Source of the DNA: Colletotrichum lupini
Lineage: Eukaryota > Ascomycota > Sordariomycetes > Glomerellales > Glomerellaceae
Assembly (NCBI RefSeq): GCF_023278565.1
Contig: NC_064675.1
Coordinates: forward strand, 5,704,001-5,768,000
Direction: 5' to 3'
Length of the DNA stretch: 64,000 nt
The notes under the pieces are model-generated. The model was not told where the DNA came from. It saw only the letters and a program-made list of their open reading frames with translations, and made no database searches. Shown here one piece after another: positions 45,301 through 58,043 of this stretch. Each line of letters begins with the position of its first letter. Within the stretch, counting starts at the first letter, position 1. Made by a program: the position numbers and the translations under genes.

Positions 45301-48300
45301 AAGCTGTCATGACTTGAGCCGGCAGATTCGAGACTGAAGTTGAATGTAGTCGACAATCTGCATTGGGACCGCATGGTCGCAGCCACACGCACCTACCGAG
45401 AGGGCCCGTGCGAGGCCGGTCTTCAACGAAAGGGTCGGAACTGCAGCTCGGTTGAGTTGGGTTGTGATCTGCAGGTTTGACACGGTGCAAAGTCAGTCAC
45501 CGCACACTTCAATAACTGCAACATTCAACGACGATTACAATACCCGGCTGTCACCGCCCTTTTGGCGAAACCTGGGCCAGGCCTGGGGCGGCTATCGCCT
45601 ATTCTCCGTAGGCCTCCTAGCGATGCCTTCACCAAACGCCTAGAGACGGCATTTTAAACCAGGCCACACGTGGCGCAGGGGGGTAAAAATTGGACCTGGC
45701 TGAGCACTCGCCGCGTAGCTCACGTCAATCGTTACTGGACTGAGCAATCACGTCGCCAGACCTGGGGATATCTTCAATCCTTTGCGTGAGTGAGACACAC
45801 CAGGGGTTGCACCCTGGCCCGAATGCACCGTCCCGCCAGCGAAACGCACCGTGGCTGGAGTCTTGGACGGGACGCTTGAACAAACCAGCCGAGCCGTTTG
45901 TGCGCCCTGAAAGTGGACGTCGGGCATCCGGGCGAATGGGTCTCGCGGCACGCCCGGTCGCTTCACGGCAAGACAGGGGCCTGATCTGGTTCTCGATGGT
46001 GATGTGCTGAGCTGGCAGGGCATCGAAACTTGTCCAGGAGATGGATGAGCACACCACCGATGCAGTTGACAAGTCGGTGGCAGAGAAGAAGAAAGCGCAT
46101 TTGTCGAGAGATCATTGTGAGCGCAGTTTCCTTCTTCCTGATCGGTCCTGTGGGCTAAATCGGGATGCATGTCCGTATCGCTGCAAGACCGGCGGCGAAC
46201 CATAATAAAACTTTGATATCGTTACGTATCCATTTTCTTTCTCAGGGTGCTGGTCGACTTGACGCCGGCCAACGATCACGGCGTCCGCCACCGCGCATCT
46301 TGTTGAGCTTTGGCCAAGCGGGAGCGAGGCCGTCAACGCCGTCAATCTTTGGACATCATTTGCCTCTGTAATGCAAAAGCTCGTGATGCAATATAGAGCG
46401 TGGCTGCGCCTGACCAAGCTAAGTTGTCGCTAGCTGGATCCGTATCTTCTCGCGATTCATCAATTGCAAAGGCAGGGCCGTGCCAGCGAGACGGGACTCT
46501 GGAATGGTGGTCGCGAGCTGTTAGCTTGGAGATTCGGCGGCGGTCGCTACTCCTCTCTGGTCTTTGGACAATTTCCGATTTGGCCCCCGTTTTGTGCAAT
46601 GAGCCGGACCAGGATCATCCTCCTATCGATGCAAGGAAGACTCTGCCAGCAAAAGGCTTCGGTTGGAAAGTCAGCGATGGACAATCGCCCCCCCCCCCTG
46701 CTTTGCCAATGATGTAACTTCAAAGAGGGACTCCCCGGTAATTCGATATGAAGAGTGCTTCCACCATGATCTGTGTGCCGCTATATGGAGCAGGCTGTAG
46801 CAGAACCTACATACCTCCTGAGCGCGCTGGTATCTGCCAGAGACCTGAGCTGCTGAGCAAAGCTGCCATTGCACAACAGCAGGTATTGTCTTTCGTGCGT
46901 AATCAAATAGACGGCCGAGGAGTATTTCGTGCGATTCGGGTCGGCTCAGCGAGGCCCCACATTGGCCCACAGGCTGGTTACAACAGCAAGAATCTGGGCA
47001 AGGCAGGGCGGTGACCCCTCGTCGACGGGGAATTTGATGCACATATCCGTCCCCACGAGCTAATTAAGCGTCCCCTTTATTGTGCGTCGGTCATGTTACG
47101 GCAGACCGTCTTGTCCGACGGTTACGCAGCATTTTCGGTCCGTATTGACAGATGCCGACGGGACGCTCGCGGATGAGTATGAGGACGCAGTAGCCGAAGC
47201 AGAAAACGCTGCAATGACCCGAATGTCTTCAGATGAGCACATTACCGAATGAATGCATCTGCTGGTCGGCTGTTGGTTTCAGCAGAGTGGTTGGTTAGAG
47301 TCCGTCTGGCCTAACGGCTGCCCGTTTCACCAACGCTTCCGCCAACCGTATGTGTAGCCAGTCGATTGGAACGATCTTGCTCCCTGATACTAACTGCATC
47401 GTGGATCCCTAGGATAACAAGATAGGGACTTGGGCTGCACGCAGTAGAGGCGCTGCAGACCTAGCGCCACTCGTGCAGCAACGGCGCCTTAGCTTCAATT
47501 GCTCTAGGCACGCCAGCCTGGCTTCTGGAAACAGCCTGGTCCTCGTTGGAAAGCCGCTGCGTCTCGCCCATTGGTGTGACTATCAACCAACCGGCATCCT
47601 GTGTATGGATGAGTGATCTCGCCCGCGTCGGCTGGGAAGCTATTTGCCTTGGAGTACGTGTCGCTGTGCCCCTCGATTATTGGCAACGATGTAGCAACTC
47701 GCTTGAGACGTCGTGAGAAACGGGTGATGGATCAATATTGCGGCAGAGTAGAATTGCGTTCCGATTACTGAGTCGTCCGTGAGCTACTTCGATAAGCATC
47801 GCGGGTACCAAGATGGGGACGTTTTGGTAGGGGGCGATCCTTTGATGCCACCTCAGGCCACATACCTAGTCTCACTCTCAATGGCAGGGTTTGCTCCGTC
47901 AAGCAGTGACCACTTCAAGCAACAACAATCTACTATTGAAATGCTCACTTCAGAGTTCAACTCAGGTACTCCATATACGCACGAATACCTGGACCTAGGG
48001 TGAGCGGGCAGAAGAAGGTTTGAACCAGACTGGGTAGGTCGTAGGGGTCCTATTGGGGTTGTCTTTGGATACTTCGGCTCCTAGGCCCTTCCATGCCACG
48101 TGCCGTGTGGCTGATAGCACAGAGCGGGCGGTCGACCCTGGTGTTCCCCCTGCCAATCGTGCCATTTTGACGGTATTTCCAAAGTACGAAGAACAAATGT
48201 CCCAACGACACGGGAAACGAGATGAGCGTCTGTCGCTATCTCATGGCGGAGAATGCTTGCCTCGGGGTTGCCTGTTGGATTCTACGGCGTGTATCCGTAC

Positions 48301-51300
48301 CCGTGCGGATACAGGAGGAAGCCGAAGCAGGCACATGCGGCGTGCATCGAATTCTGCGTATCAACGAGCTCGACACCCTCTTCTGCGGTCTGCGGCCTAG
48401 TGCTTCACTGAAAGAAATGGTTGTTTAGCATAGCCATCGCAAGCCCATCATCACTAGAGAAGGGAGGCGCGGGAGAAGGGCCTCCAATAAGCGGAGTGTG
48501 TGCTTGGGCGGACAGGAACCATCAGGGATGGCATCCAGAGGAGGGACGGGAAGACCCAATCGAAATGGAGGGACTGGGTAACCCGATGACGACGGCGGTT
48601 TGCATAGCGCTTCCGCTGACGACGATGCTTCGTGAGCCGAGGCGGTTGTGCGTTTTCGTTTCGAAGCGAATGGTGGCAGAAGGTGAGCCGCGAACCAAGT
48701 TGGCAGCGGTCAGCCCAAGCAGTTCAGCGCAGTGTATCCATAGTCTCGTGGACGATGGGTGATTGGATTTTCTGATGACCAGTGTTTGTCATCGGCGTAA
48801 TGAGGTAAACTCGTCGACATTTGGCTGCTGGTCATGGCCGTCGTTGACAAGAATAAAGTCGCAGTGTAGTGGGATCCCTTGTCTTGTGCAACAGAAGGAG
48901 AGGGGGTGGGATCCCTACGAGGAGGGAGGAGCTTTGGCGTGTCCGAACTTTATGAAGCGGCGTCCCAGATTTCCAAGTATCGACGGCTTCATTTTGATCA
49001 ACCCCAATCCAGGACACCACGACGAATGGTGGATGGATTGGGATGGTGATGGGTGAGTGGAATTTGTTGCATGCCGGGGTATAGAAAGGAAGAGCGAAAA
49101 AAAGGCAACTGAGAGACTGAGAGGAAGGAAGTTGGGAACCCAGACGGCCGTTTCCTTCCATCTGCAGGGACCCACTTGCTGGGTTCAAGGAAGAAGGAAG
49201 GAACTTTGGACCGGGGGAAGAAGAATACCCATTTCTCTCGAACGGGGGGTCCATCGGCGGGGCATGTCGGCAGGGAAGAGGTTATGGGAAGAGGCCGGTT
49301 CGGGGGTTCCCTGGTCCTGCCAGAGCAGTGCGACTGGCTGAGAATGGCAGACGTGGAAATTCGAACCTGCCATCCGGTGGCCCAAAGCTCTGGCCGGTGG
49401 AGGCGATTGAGTCGCAGGTACATGATCACACGCAGAGTAAGGCTTGCAGAGGAAGGTACCTTACCTGGCGGGGCAGGATCATCTCAACTTGTCGAGTACT
49501 TTCCAAGGTACGGATACAAACCTACCTAGCATGGAAGAACAGGAGGCAGGAGCAGCAATACCCGTAGGAGCAGGAACAAGTGTCGAGAGTCAAGACGGCC
49601 CGGTCTAAGGTGTGTGGGATATTGGCAAGAGGTTTCGAGCAGACGATGGCAGCAGAGAGGGAAATTCTGCGAGGCGATGGACGCTGTGCCAATAAGAAGA
49701 CCAATTCGGGGTTGTCGAACCTGACCACCGCGGGAAACAAGAGGTATCCGCCATGAATTGCTCACAGTGATGAATTATGGGTGCCGATATTGCTGCCAAC
49801 TTCACCCACAAACATGACCCGGCACCCAGCGCGACCCCTCGCAAAAAGTAAGTAGGCTTAGCACTGGAGGGGCAAATCGTTGACAAGCAAGGCAATAAAC
49901 AAGTCCTTGCGGTTTTCACCCACGCACGCCACGCCGTCAAGTAACCCTTGGGTTGAACCAAGGTAACTCGAGTTATGGTCACTGGTGACGGGCAACCACT
50001 GGAGATGCAATGCACAGCACAGGCACCTCTGTACTGCGTGGTGGTGCGTACATATGCTGCGGTGCTGGCTGCTGGCTGCTGCATAAGGTACCTTAGCTTG
50101 ACGGACAACCCGCGCAGGGTCATGTACTGCTGGAAAATGACGAAAGTACCAGGCCAATACCGCGCGTGATGTGGACGGCCCATGGTAAGACGGGGTATAT
50201 TTCCGTATCCGACCCGGGATCTGGTAGTATAACGCACGGATCTCTCGCCAAACTCTGTCTCCTTCTGTCCCTGCACAGGGTTGACACGGTCGACAACCAG
50301 AAATGAACTTGACAGGCTGCATCCGAAAAGGAAAAAAACAGAAAGAGGCTGACGTGCAAGATGGCGAGAGGAAAGAAAAAAAGGAACCAAGGAGGCGAAA
50401 AGTGCATCACCGTCATGCCCATGCAAAGTGGACTATTGCTCGTATGGGAAAGTCGATCTGCCCAGTTTGGTTCGGCTGTCAATCAACTATGCAATGCGCA
50501 ACGCAGCACTGAGTCTTGACAGGGCGGGCACGGGGAGCGGCCAACAACGACGAAAATGATGATGGTGCAAGAGTATCGTGGGAGGCGAGGTTAGCCAGAT
50601 GAAAATCTAATAAAAATACAAGTCTTTGAGCGGGGGCCCAGATTTTCTCATCTGTTGTCTCCGTCTTCATCAAGGCGATCAATGTTTACCATCCGTATTG
50701 ATCCAAAGTCGGCATATCCCCAATTGATCCATTTTGGCGCGTTTGATTGCCACCAAATTGAAGAGATATGACCATTTTAGTGCTAAGAAATAAGACTTGC
50801 CGTCTGCCGCTTAATCCAGCTCTGAGCCTGGTGGCATCACTAGTTCTTGACCAGACACCACGATTGACCAGCGCCTCCTATTTTTTCTCTTAATTCTCCG
50901 TGACGGACACCATTTGTCTGCCTTGTGCAGATTGGATTGGATCGGTCATCTCCCCCTGGAACCACCACGACCGTCTCGACGGATCTGGGCCGTCTGTACT
51001 CCATAGTGTATCCGTATTCTTACGAAATCAACGAGACGGGGTCCATTGGCAGTTACCAACAGCAAGTGGACATCCATCCGAACCTGAGCTTCAGGCTTCA
51101 GCTGCTCCGTAGCTACTTTCGTACCTCAGGTACGTTATGGCGTCGACCCCGCGACTTCAGTCTTGAGAGTCTGTTCGCAATGCGCAAGGCCATCATCTGG
51201 GCGTATGGCGTACCTCGCTCCAAAAGCCCGCGCGTCCATGCTGCACGGCACATGCAAAAGCCGCAAAACCACCATCGTCTTCACACGGTCTGAGCTGGCC

Positions 51301-53231
51301 ATCTGATCTCTACCTTGCCTTACTTTGTCGTACGTACCTGTATGTTTTGCGCAGCGCCTGCATGACTCCCCCACCACATCTCCCGCTTCTGTTCCGCCGA
51401 GCAAACAAAGACAACATGAACTCTGCCATTCCAGAAGAGCGGGTTGGGGCAATTGGGTCATGTGCCAACACCTTTCGAATCACTTTCTCCCCAATATCCG
51501 TTTCCCAGGGCCTACGGAGGACCTGCGGCTACGCATTGCGAACCTGAGATAGGAGTCAGAAAAGAGAGTAAATAGCGAGGAGGGGGGGGGGGACCAGCCG
51601 AAGCTACCTACCTTACCTAGGCCGTTGTTAGCCCCAGGAACCCTGCCCCTCAATGTACCATCGCGGCCTCCTTAAGTAGTTTACCCTGATCTTATTACAG
51701 AGTACGTAGGTACATCGCGGACCTTGTACCTGAGAAAGGCCGTCGACCTCACACCAAGAACGTACACAGTAGAAGCTCAGGACGAGCAATCCCCATCCAT
51801 CCATCCATCCATCTGCAGTTCACCCACGCTAGGTTACCGTACCTACATGACATGGTGGCTACAGTGCACAGCATGCTCTCTCAGTCTCTATGTACTGCGT
51901 GGACTCTAGCTGCAAGCCCGGGGCCTCCATCCGTCTTGCGCTGTTCTCTGGGATTGGGATTGCCAGACCCAGAGGTACAGGTGCAGGTACAGGTACAGAG
52001 GTACAGGGACCAGGCCCAGGTTTAGACGAACAAAGAAAAGGGAAAACGTGCAGAGGTCCCCACCAGCAAGACGCCTCTCTTGCTGCTTTCTCTCTTCCCC
52101 TTCCACGTCCCTTTTCCTCCCCGTCAGTCACGTCTTGCACACACTCTCTTCCTCTCGACTGTGACTGCAAAGGTATATACTTGGTCCCTTCCCCATTTTC
52201 CGCCCTCCTTGCCAGACGCAGTATACCGTGCTGGCGGGCGCTCCCGACAAGACAAACCCAAACCTCTCCCGTCTACCGTCTTTCTTTGTCGACTTGCTCC
52301 TCGGATAGGTAGGAAGCGGAAGCCACTGGACGTCTTTTCCAATTGCGGCCCTGAATCAAACGGCGCAGACCAACAACCGCTACCAAAAGGGGGGAAAGCC
52401 AACGCTTTTTTTGCTCTCTCATCTTACCTAAGGGTAGGCTAGTAGCTTCTCCGACACCAATCTACTAATTCTTGTTACGACCGAGACAAGACGACGCATC
52501 ATCCCATCCCACACACTCACACACATACACACCGACGCCTGCGAAAGGAGAAAAAAACCGAGGATAGGAGAGCCACGCCATCGTCCTGCCATCTCCAAAA
52601 CATACCTGGGATCTGTCGAACCTTGAACTTGCGACGACACGCGAACCTGCCGCAAACGTGCATTTGCACCTACCTGTACACCCATCTGCCCAGCAACCCA
52701 TTTCCTGCTGAACTCCGACGGCATCGAACTTTTTTTTTCCTCTCCCCTTCTTCGGCCGTTCTCTGGATTGCAGTTTATCCGTCCTCTCGTCGCCAACTCT
52801 CACACCATCCTTTTTCGACACCCTGCAATCATGCATGTTCAGCCTGCTTTCCATCCGACCCAGCATTGTTGATACAACCATTTGAAACACCCTGCCAGGC
52901 TTCCCAGGTTCTTGTGTGACAACCCGCCACAGCCACATACCCGGGACCGACCTCTGCCTTCTTGTTCGCTTTCCTGTTGGCATTACCAGTCACACGGGTG
53001 GATCCCAGATCCTCATCGCCTATACCGTCCCTATTCTGATATCACCTTTCCGATTCTTAAAATATACTTCACGCCCAGCTCTCTCCTACATTACGAGGTG
53101 CTCCACGATTTGACGATTCGCGCCCTCCGATTCGAACAAGCCGCCGACTACTTCACCCTTTCACGGCACGTTTGCCTCCCCCCGCTGCCGACTTCACTTG
53201 ATCGCGCAGTCTTGGACGCGGCGCTTTCCTA
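42352..53231. other. About 11-kb tract without a supportable gene
   Basis: Both strands were read. Open frames up to 273 codons (49605-50426, minus) lack domains and have Ser/Arg/Cys-rich, non-coding-like composition. Composition is near genome average, so RIP is not the reason. Local features include a doubled CATACTTGCGTA word near 43470-43498, an ATCC microsatellite near 51793-51811, AGGTAC-rich sequence at about 51974-52004, homopolymers near 46687 (C) and 51582 (G), and repeated ACCTACCTTACC words near 49450, 50090 and 51605. The final 1.1 kb is C/T-rich and is probably the leader and promoter of the downstream scaffold gene. Confidence 0.45.
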
Positions 53232-56200
53232 ATGTTCAGTCGGTCTCGGAAGGGTTCGAAAGGGTTCGGCTTTGGATCTTCAAGCACCAAAGACAGTCAG
53301 GTTAACCACCTTCTCGATCTTGGTCTTGTGAGCCCCAAGGCCATTCAAGACCCCTACCGTCCTGGTACCGCTACAACGACAAGGACAAACAATACGTGGA
53401 CGGATGCGCCGTCCTTTCCAGAGAAGAGTACGTAGGCCCCCATTTGACTCCGATGCATGACTGCTCAAGCGTCGCGAATTGACTTTCCGTCCGAACGACC
53501 GACGCTCAATCTGTTGCTTGACGTCCAAACTTGGGGAAAAGTTACTCTTGCTAATCACTCTGCACACAGACGTCTCAATAGCTCGCGGCACAGGACAGCG
53601 CTCCAACGCATCAGTTCGATCCGGAGACAGCGCACATCGAAGAGGCGATAGCTACTCATCCAACAACATGGCATCAGGCGCCGGCCGCAACAGGAGGGAG
53701 CGCACCTTTGTAGGGAGCGAATGCGCAGTATGCGAGGAGCCATTGGAGCACACCCTGCGCGGAGAGCGCATTCTACAGTTCTCGTGCTCGCACGTATCTC
53801 ACGAAGCTTGCTTCTACGAGTTTATTCGCGAATTCGAATCGCAATATTGCCCCTCATGCGATGCGCCTCTCCATCTCGACACTAGTCGGGGCGGCAATGT
53901 CTTGGATATTGGTAAGCGCACTCTCATGTCTTGCTCGCCTGAGACATGGCTAATTCTTTTGCAGAAAAAATCAGCAACCTCGTTCGATCTGTCTCATCCA
54001 CCGACACTAGGTCAAATCACACCCCTACGCCCACGGCTACGCCATGGGACAACCCAACGCCCACTCCACGCCCCACCAGCATCGAGTCAAACCAGCGAAA
54101 TATGGCCAGCACCCACACCCGCGAAAGCGCGCCCCGAAGCACTGGACGCGACAGGGAGAGCAGCCAGCCACCGGCTTCCGAGAGGTACGGCCCTTCAAGG
54201 CACGCTCGCAGCGATAGCGAGGCCACCGGCGTTGCGTCGTCTGGTGGTTATCCCGAAACAACCCAAAGCGGCCCGCCGCGCAGACACGATTATGACGTCC
54301 AGGCAATGGAGACCACACCGGGTAGCCCCCGCGCGATTACGAGGAATCCGATCCCGGCACCGACAGTGACGGTTCGATCCGAGTTTCCTACCATCAACAG
54401 GTCTCGGCAGCAGCAGACTTTGACCTGCCTTATCACCGTAGAAGTACCCGACAACAAGTGGCGGCCCGATCCCGAAGATCTTGGGTCAGCCCCGCCAGGC
54501 CCGCCTGCAGTGAATGCCCGAATCGACGAGGCGTTTGCGCGACCGCCCTCCCCGGCCCGAAGTGCGCCTCGATTCTATCCCTACGAGTCTCGGGAAGTAC
54601 TGGAGGAACAAACCGAGAATTTGAGAAACCGTGTGGACAACTGGCATGGGCTCGATTTCAGCAGGTGAGATTTTGGCACACATTCCGTGCATGCCTGCGG
54701 CCAATGACATGACTGACACACCCCAGATTCGGCAAACTGCGGCTCTATGGCACACTACGTGTCGGCAAGGATAAAGCATCCTGGCAGGAGCTGGAATGCT
54801 TCCTGTTCGCTGAAATGTTGATTTGCGTAAAGGAGAAGAAGGTAGCCCTCGCAGGGCAGTGGGATGAAAACGGCATGCCCAAGAAGACCACCCGTTGCAC
54901 ACTCAAAGGATCCATTCTCATCAAGAAACATCTCAACGAGGTCTCGGAAACGGGCAACAGTGAGACACCTTCCTTTTTACCATGCAGGCCTGGACGTTAA
55001 CCATTCGGCAGTTGATGAGAACATTCTTACACTCAATCTTTCTGTCGCGGAGCTGCCGCAGTTCCACCTTAGATTCGAGAACCGCAATCAGCTCAAGCTG
55101 TGGCACCAAGCGCTACTCGACTTGAACGCTGTCGAGACGTCGCCAGTCCGCAGTCCGGAGTACGACCGAGGAGAATTCTCCGAGACGGACGAGGATGACT
55201 GGCAGCGTGGATCGCGACAGCAAAGGGTGTCGTCAATTGCCTCGTCATGGGGCGGCCCTAAATCCACCACAACGGCGCCCACCGAGTACACCAACTTCCA
55301 GAGAAGCCCGACAATGCCGGCTTCCATCCACGTTCCCATCGACGTGGTCGTGGTCGTTCCCATCTCATCGTCGATGCAAGGCGTCAAGATCAACCTGGTT
55401 CGCGATGCTCTCAAATTCATGGTCAACACCCTCGGCGAGAGAGATAGGATGGGACTGGTCACCTTTGGATCGGGCGGCGGCGGCGTACCCATCGTGGGCA
55501 TGACCACAAAGGCGTGGCCCGGTTGGGGCAACGTATTGGGCTCCATCAAGCCGGTTGGGCAAAAGAGCCACCGCGCCGACGTGGTTGAGGGTGCCAATGT
55601 CGCCATGGACTTGCTCATGCAGCGCAAGTACAACAACCCGATCGCTACCATTATGCTCATCAGCGACGCCTCTACTTCCGACGCCGACAGCGTCGACTTT
55701 GTCGTGTCGAGAGCCGAAGCAGCCAAGATCACCATTCACTCCTTTGGCCTCGGCATGACGCACAAGCCCGATACCATGATTGAGCTCTCTACCCGCACCA
55801 AGGCATCTTACACCTACGTCAAGGACTGGATGATGCTTCGCGAGTGCCTTGCCGGCTGCCTCGGCGCCATGCAGACACTCTCTCACCAAAACGTGAAGCT
55901 CAAGCTGAAGCTGCCCGAAGGATCTCCGGCCAAGTTCCACAAGATCAGCGGCGCCTTGCAGATTACCAAGCGCGCCACAGGTCGTGACGCTGAGGCCTCC
56001 CTGGGCGATCTTAGGTTCGGTGACAAGCGCGACGTCTTGGTGCAGCTTGTCATTGTGCCGGATAACACGTCTCAGGAACAACTACCGCAGGATCCTTGGG
56101 ACAACATCGTCTCGGGTCTGGAGGCGCTCGGCGGAGCTGGCGATGGCGACGACCAGCGGGTGACATCTGTCGAGGAGGTGCCTCTCATCCAGGCCGACCT

Positions 56201-56957
56201 TACATGGGGTGACATTCTCCGAGATGGCACGCTCTCCCATCTTCCCCGCCCGTCTCTGCTAGCTATCACTATGCTCCCGGCCCAAGCGAAAAACAAGAAT
56301 TCGTGGGCAGGATCGCCCCCGATCCCCCCTCACCCGCACATCGTCCAGCGGCGCATGGAGCTGCTGACGTCGGATATGCTAACCCGCGCCTTGACCCTCG
56401 TGTCACGCGGTCAGCACGACCGAGCGCACACTCTACTTAACGAGACCCGATCTATTCTGAAGGGTCTCGGAAAAGGCGGTCTGCCTCCGATCCCTCCACC
56501 GACGGCACCGCCGACGAGATCCCTCCCATCCACCCCGCACCCCGGCAACGATGCCTCACCCTCCATCACTCTCGACAGAAAACAAACTCCATCGCCCACT
56601 CAATCGGCCAACTCATCCGCCGTCAATGGCTACCAGGCCACTGGCATTGGACGCAGTCGGTCCAACGATGGCCTCGGCCTCGGTGCCGGTATCGATGCCA
56701 ACACCGTTGCCGCTCTGGACCACGAGCTCGAGAGCAGTCTCGAATGGATCAGCCACCCTGCAGTTTTTGGCCGCGACAGTCGCAAAGCTGTTCTCCAAGC
56801 GATTGGAGTGATCAGCTCCCAGCGAGCCTTCACCTTCCGCACGCCGATCGAATCCCTCTGGTCTGGTCGCGTGGCGGGTGTGAAGAAGCTCACCAGCAAG
56901 AGCCGTGAGTGGCGCGAGGAGGGTGGCGGCGAGGGCGGCATCATGGAGGAGGCCTAA
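53232..56957 (+). CDS. RING-PH-VWA protein, Far1/Ste5-like pheromone-pathway scaffold
   Basis: Five exons close into 1138 aa: 53232-53427, 53570-53911, 53965-54664, 54727-54959 and 55012-56957. Introns are 142, 53, 62 and 52 nt. A RING-type zinc finger lies at about 117-170 (CAVC ... CSHVSHEAC ... CPSC). A Pro/Ser/Thr-rich disordered linker follows. A PH-like domain occupies about 413-525, from FGKLRLYGTLRVGKDKASW to FENRNQLKLWHQALLDL. A von Willebrand A domain spans about 590-790. In the VWA the metal site reads PISSS instead of DxSxS, so the MIDAS aspartate is missing. RING, PH and VWA in this order are the shared architecture of yeast Far1 and Ste5, which link G-beta-gamma, Cdc42 GEF and the MAPK cascade. 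A role in mating or cell-fusion signalling is inferred. Far1 is the likelier ancestor-type assignment. Confidence 0.8.
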
Positions 56958-58043
56958 GTGACCTCCTCGATATGCCATACTTTTCTCTGACTAAATGAGA
57001 ACACTTGGACTGCCTGAACGACCAGGCGGCGGCGTATTGGTTCCTTGGGAAAACACTTTCTTACGGTCGTTACTTGGCACGGGCTCGTCTTTGCCAACCA
57101 TCATACCCCCTGATCTACAGCTGATTTGTTTTTTGTTACCGATATAGCTGCTTTGCTCACGTCTTTACCGCACCGCAGCATGCTTTGCCGGAAAGATACC
57201 ACAAATGTTTTTGCTATTTTTATTCCTTTATTACCTACTATGTCTTCGACCACGCTTTTTTTGTCCTGCGAGACAACTCGTCGTGCCGTCGCATCTCATG
57301 AAAGCTTTCTCGCGCTGCCACGTCACCGAGAGCCTTACAAATCATGTAATTTCGCTTCTTATTGTCATGTCACTGATGTCTGGAGAATGGGAGAAGGGAA
57401 ACTGGATGACGGGAGTGGGTAGTGGGCTCGGCTGCGAAAAAGCATGCTTCTTGTACATGTTTGGGAATGAAGGACACGGACGTGTGGAAGAGTAGAGCAA
57501 TACTACTTGCTGTTGACATGCCACATCAGATCATTGCCTTTTGTGACTTGAGTGAATGTGGCCGTTGCTGAGCGGATGAGTCTTTTGAATTTCAGCAACC
57601 ACGCTGAGTATCTGTTGGTACGGCTGTCGAATATACATCGAGTCTTGGCTTGATAACTTCTTTTCATTTAACTGAGCTGGACTGGTGGAACTTCACAGCC
57701 CCTATCCCAACTGCGATGATACTACAGTGACAACAATCAGAATCCGAGTCACTCTGGCATGGGCATCACGGGAAAGGACTTGTTTGAAAGACACAACACG
57801 AGTTCCAGTCTATAGCTGCGAGCTAGGCACATGTAACTTCAAGACATACTCCCCCATCCAAAACCTGTTTTTTCTGCCCCTTTTTTTGTTTTTCTTCTTC
57901 TTGTTGTCGCCGCGAGACTCCATGTAGCTTCCGACTCTAACTCGTGAAGGCGACAAGAAGCTGCAAAGTTTGGTTCATTGCGTTAGACGGAAAGGTCGTT
58001 GTGCAGGTAGAGGGAGGCATGTCAGGGCGGTAAGAGACTTACT
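56958..58043. other. Intergenic between two convergent genes; no gene supported
   Basis: Contains the 3' UTRs of the scaffold gene and of the repeat-peptide precursor. Short T-rich open frames only. Confidence 0.5.

Noticed and set aside
49340..49440. T-loop-like GGTTCGAATTTCC on the minus strand, possible second tRNA
   Set aside because: No acceptable acceptor, D or anticodon stems could be placed around it.
49605..50426. 273-codon open frame on the minus strand
   Set aside because: Composition is irregular and there is no recognisable domain or splice continuation. Treated as chance.
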